This document shows, piece after piece, positions 1-5,332 of a DNA stretch of 13,582 nucleotides. The position numbers and the translations under genes are program-made. The stretch covers positions 1 to 13,582 of the forward strand of contig JAUXFK010000048.1 in NCBI GenBank assembly GCA_030623035.1, written 5' to 3'. This DNA is from Deltaproteobacteria bacterium (GTDB lineage: Bacteria; Desulfobacterota; UBA8473). The notes below the pieces were generated by a model. That model did no database searches. It was not told where the DNA came from and worked only from the letters and a program-made list of their open reading frames with translations. Position 1 is the stretch's first letter; each line of letters opens with the position of its first letter.

Positions 1-650
1 GGACATGCAGACAAAAACTCAACAAAACTGAAACCAACATTATCCAGTTGTTTTAAAAAGGCCTTTTTTATATACTTTCTTGCCTTTTGATAGTTTGCAG
101 GGGTATTCGCTGCCCCACGCGCACTATAGGCAGTTCCCTGAACCGTGGCAATCAATTCCGGCATACGGGCAGGATAACCCATAGCGGGCCCCCGTCCTTC
201 TGGTGTCGTTGTTGTAACCTGGCCCATTATGGTTGTAGGTGCCATCTGCCCCCCTGTCATGGCAAAATGACCGTTGTTTACCATTATAGTGGTAAATCTT
301 TCAGCCCTTTGGGCGGCATTGACAAATGCACCGGCACCGATTGCCGAGATATCACCATCCCCTCCAAAAGAGATGACAAAGCAATCAGGAAGAAGACGCT
401 TTACCCCAGCAGCAGCGTCAATGCCTTGCCCATGGTTGGGAAGCATAACATCCATATTTGTAGTGAGGGCAATTCCATATCCACAGGCAGCACTGTTAAC
501 GATTATTGTTTTGCCTTCAATCCCAAGTTCATCTATGACATCATAGATGATACGTGTGATGATAGGATATTGACATCCGGGGCATTCGTACCTTTCCGCC
601 AGATGATGCGCCCACAACTTTGGCAGTCCTGAAACCAATTCTTTTCTCAT
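1..650 (-). CDS. 2-oxoacid:ferredoxin oxidoreductase, TPP-binding beta subunit (partial, 3' end outside window)
   Basis: This is the thiamine pyrophosphate-binding subunit of a cytoplasmic 2-oxoacid:ferredoxin oxidoreductase, which oxidatively decarboxylates a 2-oxoacid to an acyl-CoA and passes electrons to ferredoxin. The window holds 216 codons and the frame is open to the left edge. The N-terminus begins MRKELVSGL. CPGC at residues 23-26 matches the conserved cysteine motif of the PorB/KorB family. GDGD at 97-100 followed by NN at 125-126 is the TPP/Mg-binding signature. The start is supported by GGAGG at 659-663, 8 bases upstream. It lies 78 bases downstream of the VorB-like alpha subunit on the same strand, so both should share an operon. 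A gamma subunit would be expected just outside the window. Substrate choice (branched-chain oxoacid versus 2-oxoglutarate) cannot be read from this subunit and is inferred from its partner. Confidence 0.93.
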   Translation of the reverse strand, partial: MRKELVSGLPKLWAHHLAERYECPGCQYPIITRIIYDVIDELGIEGKTIIVNSAACGYGIALTTNMDVMLPNHGQGIDAAAGVKRLLPDCFVISFGGDGDISAIGAGAFVNAAQRAERFTTIMVNNGHFAMTGGQMAPTTIMGQVTTTTPEGRGPAMGYPARMPELIATVQGTAYSARGAANTPANYQKARKYIKKAFLKQLDNVGFSFVEFLSAC

Positions 651-728
651 CTGTATATCCTCCAAAAAAAAATTTGCCGTTTTGATTCAAAGAAGAATTT
701 TCATCTTTCAAGAGGGACTCTTTAAGTT

Positions 729-1832
729 TTACTTCATTAATCTGTATACCTCATTGGCGACTGTATCTGGAAGTATCATTCCTCCATCTCCAGGGTCATG
801 TCGTGACAGTGCTCCTAATAGATGTACTTCTGTCTTACCCTGGACACCGATCTTTACATCCTCGACCAATTGTCCCAGACTGTCCTCAACTACAAGAAAT
901 CGGCATCCCTGTAAGGCCTTATCTCTGATTACCTGGTAAGGGAATGGCCAGACAGTAAGAGGTCTTATCATACCGATTGACAAACCGTCTTTCCTGGCCG
1001 TTTTAACGATTTCCTTAGACACCCTCGCTGTATACCCATAAGCCACAATGATCAGGTCCGCGTCATCGATCAGATAGGTCTCATAACGAACCTCATTCTT
1101 CTCCATCTCTTCATATTTTTTATCCAGGGCCTTTAAGAGGTCGAGAAAGCCTATATATGGTGGATAGGGCGGAAGCGGCAGGAGCCCTTGCATGGCACTC
1201 ACTGCCCGGCGTATGCCATCTGGCTGATTTGCCAGCCCTCTGATTGCCCAATCCTTTTCAGGGAGGGGACCAAACTCCAGTGTTTTTAACTCTAAAGGTT
1301 CAGCCATCTGTCCCAGTAGACCGTCGGTCATTACGATTACCGGGTTGCGATACTTATCTGCCAGATAGAATGCAAGCTGGATAAAGTCGTGGGACTCTTG
1401 AACAGAGGCAGGAGTTAAAACGATGTTTTTATATCCTCCATTGCCTCCCCCCCATGTAGCTGAGAGATAGTCCATCTGACCATGTCTTGTCGTACCTGCT
1501 CCAGGGCCTCCCCTCTGTACTAAAGAGATAACACATGGTAGTTCACCGTTTGATAGATGAGACATCCCTTCCTGCATCAAACCCCATCCAGGTCCTGATG
1601 TGGAAGTCATTGCCCGATGTCCTGTACCCGCAGCACCAAATAGAATATTGATTGACCCAACCTCAGACTGGGATTGTATAAAAACCTTGCCCCTTTTTGG
1701 AAACTCGCTGGCGAACCACTCAGTCGTCTCATTCTGAGGCGTTATGGGATAACCTATGTAGGCATCACACCCTGCATTAAGCGCACCCCAACCGATTGCT
1801 TCATTACCGATGACGAATAAACGCTCTCCCAT
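729..1832 (-). CDS. vorB: 2-oxoacid:ferredoxin oxidoreductase, alpha subunit, VorB type (3-methyl-2-oxobutanoate)
   Basis: The 367-residue protein is the alpha (pyrimidine-domain) subunit of a 2-oxoacid:ferredoxin oxidoreductase. It resembles the VorB type usually annotated as 3-methyl-2-oxobutanoate (2-ketoisovalerate) dehydrogenase subunit. Visible landmarks are YPITP at 28-32, QSEVGSI with the conserved Glu57, and TSTSGPG at 76-82, followed by a glycine-rich RGGPGAGTTRHGQMDY stretch. A transketolase C-terminal-like domain occupies roughly residues 250-355. Length is normal for the family. The start is supported by AGGAGG about 6 bases upstream on the minus strand. It follows a 4Fe-4S subunit and precedes the TPP-binding subunit, the usual order for this enzyme in deltaproteobacteria. 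The product would feed branched acyl-CoAs and reduced ferredoxin into anaerobic metabolism. A 2-oxoglutarate or other 2-oxoacid substrate remains possible. Confidence 0.92.
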   Translation of the reverse strand: MGERLFVIGNEAIGWGALNAGCDAYIGYPITPQNETTEWFASEFPKRGKVFIQSQSEVGSINILFGAAGTGHRAMTSTSGPGWGLMQEGMSHLSNGELPCVISLVQRGGPGAGTTRHGQMDYLSATWGGGNGGYKNIVLTPASVQESHDFIQLAFYLADKYRNPVIVMTDGLLGQMAEPLELKTLEFGPLPEKDWAIRGLANQPDGIRRAVSAMQGLLPLPPYPPYIGFLDLLKALDKKYEEMEKNEVRYETYLIDDADLIIVAYGYTARVSKEIVKTARKDGLSIGMIRPLTVWPFPYQVIRDKALQGCRFLVVEDSLGQLVEDVKIGVQGKTEVHLLGALSRHDPGDGGMILPDTVANEVYRLMK

Positions 1833-1879
1833 TCTAACCTCCTGAAATATAATAGAATTATTAATCTCCAGCCTTCTTT

Positions 1880-2104
1880 TTAATCCTCAATATACCTGTA
1901 GACCTCTATTGCATGGTGAGGGCACATAAAGCTGCAAATCCCACAGGCTGTGCAGTCTTCAGGGGTGGAAAAAGAAGAAAGCATATATCCCTGGGCCGAA
2001 AACCTATCCTCAGATAACGTAATACAATCCTTGGGACAAAAATCTGCACAATAGCCACATCCCCTACAATACATCTCATCGATAATAATCTCACCCTTTG
2101 CCAT
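1880..2104 (-). CDS. 2x[4Fe-4S] ferredoxin-type subunit of the 2-oxoacid oxidoreductase (delta/VorD-like)
   Basis: This 74-residue protein carries two bacterial-type 4Fe-4S motifs. The first is Cys13, Cys16, Cys19 and Cys23-Pro; the second is Cys51, Cys54, Cys57 and Cys61-Pro. Each is CxxCxxCxxxCP, and an extra Cys lies at 27. It likely wires electrons from the TPP active site to soluble ferredoxin in the complex encoded just downstream; the gap to the VorB-like gene is 47 bases. The frame extends up to 2176 (98 residues), but that upstream ATG has no ribosome binding site. A strong GGAGG sits 5 bases before the ATG at 2104 and only 2 bases before the adjacent ATG at 2107. I therefore chose 2104. 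The short length suits a delta-type subunit rather than an independent ferredoxin. Confidence 0.88.
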   Translation of the reverse strand: MAKGEIIIDEMYCRGCGYCADFCPKDCITLSEDRFSAQGYMLSSFSTPEDCTACGICSFMCPHHAIEVYRYIED

Positions 2105-2107
2105 CAT

Positions 2108-2115
2108 CTCCTCCC
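2108..2115 (-). promoter_or_regulatory. Ribosome binding site deciding the ferredoxin-subunit start
   Basis: The minus strand reads GGGAGGAG directly before two consecutive ATG codons. Spacing of the GGAGG core is 5 bases to the second ATG (2104) and 2 bases to the first (2107), so the shorter 74-residue product is favoured over the 98-residue reading that begins at 2176. Confidence 0.75.
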
Positions 2116-2202
2116 ATTGCTTTGAATAATTATGGAACTTCTTTATGCTGTATGGTATAAACCTTAGTGCACGCATTCTTAAATACGATTACGCATTAAG
2201 TT

Positions 2203-2402
2203 TAAAGTGCCTAAAATGAGCTAAAGTGCCTAAAGTTAAAAAAATCTATTTTGATTTCATTCTTAAAATCCGTTCTGATTCTTGCCCTGTTTGCTTTATG
2301 GTAGTTTGCTCTAATCGAAGTTCCGTAATGCATGACTAATGCTCTGAAAGCCTATTCCTTAACTTTAGTTCACTTTAGGCACTTCAAACTTTAGGCACTT
2401 TA
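2203..2402. repeat. Inverted pair of short tandem repeats (AAGTGCCTAAAG units)
   Basis: The gap between the Qng1-like and ferredoxin genes (2105-2478) has no coding sequence I can support. It contains four copies of a 12-base unit. On the left, AAGTGCCTAAAA lies at 2205-2216 and AAGTGCCTAAAG at 2224-2235. On the right, the reverse complement CTTTAGGCACTT lies at 2373-2384 and 2389-2400. A 16-base stretch at 2222-2237 (TAAAGTGCCTAAAGTT) is exactly complementary to 2387-2402. A second match pairs CTAAAGTTAA at 2230-2239 with 2359-2368. The repeats are offset by 19 bases on the left and 16 on the right, with about 120-150 bases between arms. This could be a regulatory or RNA-structure element, or a small mobile repeat. 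Its function is unknown. Confidence 0.75.
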
Positions 2403-2478
2403 GGGTTCCCCGAATCCGACGGGTCAACGATCGGAACTCTGATCTAAAATACGACACCGAATCTACTAGTTTGAGCAT

Positions 2479-3456
2479 TTAGTAAAAAAGGGTCAATGTC
2501 CGGTGATAGGGCTTAACCTTGAACTCTTTATGCTGCCCCATATTCCATAGGATCCAGTCGATCTCAAAAGCTCTTAAATCCACTCCAATTCGCTTAAGTT
2601 CCTTTCTTATAAGCTCTACCGCCCATATGGTTCCGGCTCTGATCTCAACTTCCTCAGGACATCCTGCCTCAAGGAGAACCCTCTGATCAACCTTTTTTGC
2701 CAGGGATTGGGTGTAACACAATATCCCCAGTTGGCGCAAAACCTGGGGTAGTTTGTAATCGGCAAAGCACGAGAGCATATCTATATCTATAAAACTACCT
2801 AATCCACCACCTCCTAATGCTCCATATAAATCAGCAACAAGTATCTGTGCCCGTTTGTAGAAAAAGACTTTTTGACCTGAGTATTCGGCTATGTCTCGAT
2901 ATGACCCCAATTTTTCAGACAGTAACTGCACCAGTCTTACTGCCGAATTTCTAGAATCCTCCACAAAATTGCAGGCACTGCCTTTGTAATCATCAAGGAG
3001 AACCTGCCCCAATTGATTGAGGATTGTGCGACGTTCTTCTAAGAGTTGCAGCTCACCTTTTCCATCCAGTATCTGTTTCAATTCACTTAAAGATACCTCA
3101 GCAAGATACCGGGCATTTATGATTGGCACTCCTTCTTCGAGCGCCTTTTTAATAGAGGCAGCCATGGCATAATAGCCGAAAAGCCTTTGCGAGTTGTATA
3201 CAAGCTCCCATTTTTTCCTCCCCGGTTCCGGCCAGAAGCAGAAGTTAATGCTGTCCAGAACGAGAAGGTAAGAGACCATATCCTCCGGTTTGCCACAAAA
3301 GTGGTAGACACGGTTCCACGGTGGGACATTGGGATCTTCTGCAAATAGATTATGGGCAAAACGAACCAATGCCTCCCTATCAATTCGTACCTCATTGCTG
3401 TTTTTTGCTACAAACTCTGCTGTTTTTTGAACTTCCCATCCCATGCTGTATAACAC
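2479..3456 (-). CDS. Queuosine 5'-phosphate N-glycosylase/hydrolase, Qng1 (DUF2419, Q_salvage) family
   Basis: The 325-residue product matches the Qng1/C9orf64 (DUF2419) family, whose eukaryotic members release the nucleobase queuine from queuosine-5'-monophosphate during micronutrient salvage. Recognition rests on overall sequence character and several stretches: the N-terminal VRIDREALVRFA, the region around INFCFWPEPG, the FADYKLPQVLRQLGIL block, the EVEIRAGTIWAVELI block, and the C-terminal FEIDWILWNMGQ. Length is close to the roughly 340-residue human protein. No signal peptide or membrane segment is seen, so it should be cytoplasmic. The start is GTG at 3456: an in-frame TAA immediately precedes it at 3457-3459, so it cannot be longer. 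The first internal ATG (3444) is the only close alternative. It begins 23 bases after the HAD-like gene, so the two are probably co-transcribed. Activity in this organism is inferred from family. Confidence 0.88.
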   Translation of the reverse strand: MLYSMGWEVQKTAEFVAKNSNEVRIDREALVRFAHNLFAEDPNVPPWNRVYHFCGKPEDMVSYLLVLDSINFCFWPEPGRKKWELVYNSQRLFGYYAMAASIKKALEEGVPIINARYLAEVSLSELKQILDGKGELQLLEERRTILNQLGQVLLDDYKGSACNFVEDSRNSAVRLVQLLSEKLGSYRDIAEYSGQKVFFYKRAQILVADLYGALGGGGLGSFIDIDMLSCFADYKLPQVLRQLGILCYTQSLAKKVDQRVLLEAGCPEEVEIRAGTIWAVELIRKELKRIGVDLRAFEIDWILWNMGQHKEFKVKPYHRTLTLFY

Positions 3457-3479
3457 TTAAATTCACCCATTACCGTGTT

Positions 3480-4133
3480 TTACCAATTAGATATCTTCCA
3501 TCCTCGTTTAATCGAAAGGTTTCGAAGCCTTTTATCAGGAGTAATGCAAATCGGATTTCCAACTCGCTCAAGTACAGGGACATCCGCGGTTGAATCCGCA
3601 TAATAGAATGCATCATCGAGTGTAAATCCATCATCATTACAATATGCTTCAACTCTATTCAGCTTTTCTTCCCCATAACAGTAACTCCCCAATAGCCTCC
3701 CTGTAAATACGCAATCTTTAACTTCTAAATTTGTGCATATCACATCATCCATTTCCAGATATTCGCAAAGAGGGTTGCAAATATAGGGAAGCGCAGCAGA
3801 AAGCACAACCGTTTTCCCATGATCCTTTTTGTGAAGGGCTATCTCTTCAATCGCTTTCTTTCTTATATGGTTTTTTATGCAATCGTTGAAGAATATCTTT
3901 GAAAAATCCGTTACCTTCTTTTGCGTAACACCCTTATATTTCTTAGCCCATTTTTTTATTACATATTCAGTAGTTAAAATACCTCTTCCATATAGAAATA
4001 CCATAAAATTACTTAAGATAAAATCACTATGAGAGAGATAACCTGTATTGTGACTGTATGTAATGAACAGTTTTCCACTGGTAGAATCGATAATCGTTTT
4101 ATCGAGATCGAAAAAAGCAACATACCTTTTCAT
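3480..4133 (-). CDS. HAD-superfamily subfamily IB hydrolase (phosphoserine phosphatase-like)
   Basis: The 217-residue protein is a cytoplasmic HAD phosphatase-like hydrolase with all four motifs. Motif I is FFDLDKT, with nucleophile Asp9 and Asp11. Motif II is VVLSAA with Ser112, motif III probably Lys157 in GEEKLNR, and motif IV ADSTADVPVL with Asp180 and Asp184. Layout and length fit the HAD-IB group that includes SerB-like enzymes and many proteins of unknown substrate. An alpha-helical cap would lie between motifs I and II (about residues 20-100). The ribosome binding site is weak (GGGA about 8 bases upstream of the ATG). It sits 52 bases after the DUF362 gene and 23 bases before the Qng1-like gene. 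A role in removing a phosphate from a nucleotide or sugar in the queuosine salvage step is conceivable but only suggested by position. Phosphoserine phosphatase activity is not excluded. Confidence 0.85.
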   Translation of the reverse strand: MKRYVAFFDLDKTIIDSTSGKLFITYSHNTGYLSHSDFILSNFMVFLYGRGILTTEYVIKKWAKKYKGVTQKKVTDFSKIFFNDCIKNHIRKKAIEEIALHKKDHGKTVVLSAALPYICNPLCEYLEMDDVICTNLEVKDCVFTGRLLGSYCYGEEKLNRVEAYCNDDGFTLDDAFYYADSTADVPVLERVGNPICITPDKRLRNLSIKRGWKISNW

Positions 4134-4185
4134 ACGTTTCCCGAATGACTTGTCCTTGATAATAAATGCAGGAAAAAGAACCGCT

Positions 4186-5262
4186 TCATATGCTGAGATT
4201 CATAAGCTCTATTCTTTCAATATGATCTGTGCCCAGCCCCAGTCTTGCAGCACTACCAATGTGCCTGGCCTCTTTTCCTGCCTGTTTTAAGCTCTCCATG
4301 CCCATTGCTTTCCTCTTTTCCTCGATTATGCTCATGCCTATACGGTCCAATGCTACCGGATCCTGACCGATTAAAAGGCCATTGTAGTTCCAAACCCATG
4401 TGGGGTTATATCCGGGCCCTCCATTGTATGCAGCGGTTATCCCATCGCAGATTATAAGCCTGAGTTTGTCCTTGATGTAAGGATGAGAATTTAAATCAGC
4501 AATATAAGGATCGCAGTTATTGTCATGGTATTTATTCGGATTATGAATTGCCCCATAGAAATTTTTCATGCTGATCGATACCCCGGACAGGTCATGATCC
4601 TTTAACACCGGAACACTGATTATCGCATTGCAGTAAGTGGATATGATCCTGCTGAAGCAACTACCTATAGATCCTTTTATTTCAGGATCCTTATCATAGC
4701 CGACCTCATCTGTACCAAAACACTTCACCCCTTTATTCCCCGTATGTATCTTAAACCCTGCCTGGCGCAACTCTCTACTTAAACGATCCCATATAATTAT
4801 GTTCTCTTCCTTGACATTTGCGGATATTAACCCTGCGATTATGGCTTCGACAAGTTCAATATGGGGAGACAACATCCTTCCACCCAGACAGTTGACTTTG
4901 ATCCCGACAGTATCGTGAGGGGTAAAGAGGCACTTCCATGCGGATGGAAATGGTTCTTTACCTGCCAGGTTTCTTACCCCCTCATCAACCATTTTATAAA
5001 CGGTATCTTTATCTATCTTCCCATCCGGACTCTGGATTCGACCACTTTTTACGATTACCACCTTAGAAATTTTATCTAACGGCCACCTGAAGGTCTTTCC
5101 CAGGGCGCTTCCTTTGAAAAAGGGTGCTTTGCGTCTTTGAAAGAGAAAAGAGGGGGAAAGGATGGATGTGAAGATAAAGGTTGAAAGACCAAGCAAGAAT
5201 TTAAAGAACTTCCTTCTGCTCGTTTTAATATGCAAAGAGGCTCCTTGGATAGTTGTTGACAT
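4186..5262 (-). CDS. Twin-arginine signal DUF362 domain protein
   Basis: The 358-residue protein has a clear Tat-type N-terminus: SRRKFFK at residues 15-21 is followed by a hydrophobic stretch to about residue 40, so it is likely exported folded to the periplasm or anchored at the inner membrane. The remainder is a DUF362 domain. Characteristic parts include VGIKVNCLGG near residue 120, the region SVPVLKDHDLSGVSISMKN and the C-terminal GQDPVALDRIG. DUF362 has no firmly assigned biochemical function. Many relatives carry ferredoxin domains, but no CxxCxxC cluster is present here. The start at 5262 is the only Met before the twin arginines. It has no clear ribosome binding site and lies about 8 bases from the predicted transcript start, so translation may be nearly leaderless. 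It heads an apparent operon with the HAD and Qng1-like genes. Confidence 0.85.
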   Translation of the reverse strand: MSTTIQGASLHIKTSRRKFFKFLLGLSTFIFTSILSPSFLFQRRKAPFFKGSALGKTFRWPLDKISKVVIVKSGRIQSPDGKIDKDTVYKMVDEGVRNLAGKEPFPSAWKCLFTPHDTVGIKVNCLGGRMLSPHIELVEAIIAGLISANVKEENIIIWDRLSRELRQAGFKIHTGNKGVKCFGTDEVGYDKDPEIKGSIGSCFSRIISTYCNAIISVPVLKDHDLSGVSISMKNFYGAIHNPNKYHDNNCDPYIADLNSHPYIKDKLRLIICDGITAAYNGGPGYNPTWVWNYNGLLIGQDPVALDRIGMSIIEEKRKAMGMESLKQAGKEARHIGSAARLGLGTDHIERIELMNLSI

Positions 5263-5284
5263 AATCTTTGTTTATTACTATATT
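5256..5284 (+). promoter_or_regulatory. Near-consensus sigma70 promoter for polA
   Basis: TTGACA at 5256-5261 is a perfect -35 element. After 17 bases comes TATATT at 5279-5284, one mismatch from the -10 consensus. Transcription would begin near 5291, about 40 bases before the chosen polA start. The -35 overlaps the start codon of the divergent DUF362 gene. The position also argues against the much longer polA reading that would start at 5162, inside the DUF362 gene. Confidence 0.7.
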
Positions 5285-5305
5285 TGTTCTCCCGGTATAA
5301 GTAAA
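5277..5305 (-). promoter_or_regulatory. Predicted sigma70-type promoter for the DUF362 gene
   Basis: Reading the minus strand, TTTACT (5305-5300) is followed after 17 bases by TATAGT (5282-5277). The -10 differs from consensus at one position and the -35 at two. Transcription would begin near 5270, only about 8 bases before the ATG at 5262. The -10 overlaps the -10 of the polA promoter on the opposite strand. This is a motif-based prediction. Confidence 0.5.
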
Positions 5306-5332
5306 GAACTTTTGCCCAGCGATAGGATGCTT

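Noticed and set aside
87..632. A 181-codon open frame on the plus strand at the left edge
   Set aside because: It is antisense to the TPP-binding subunit, whose CPGC, GDGD and NN motifs are unmistakable; its own translation is low-complexity, Cys/His-rich and unrecognisable.
2203..2402. Possible CRISPR array
   Set aside because: Only four 12-base units, two in each orientation, with spacings of 16 and 19 bases. This does not fit CRISPR repeat or spacer lengths, and no cas gene is near.
5162..5332. A longer N-terminus for polA starting at 5162
   Set aside because: The extra residues match no polymerase domain, lie inside the divergent DUF362 gene, and start upstream of the consensus promoter at 5256-5284.
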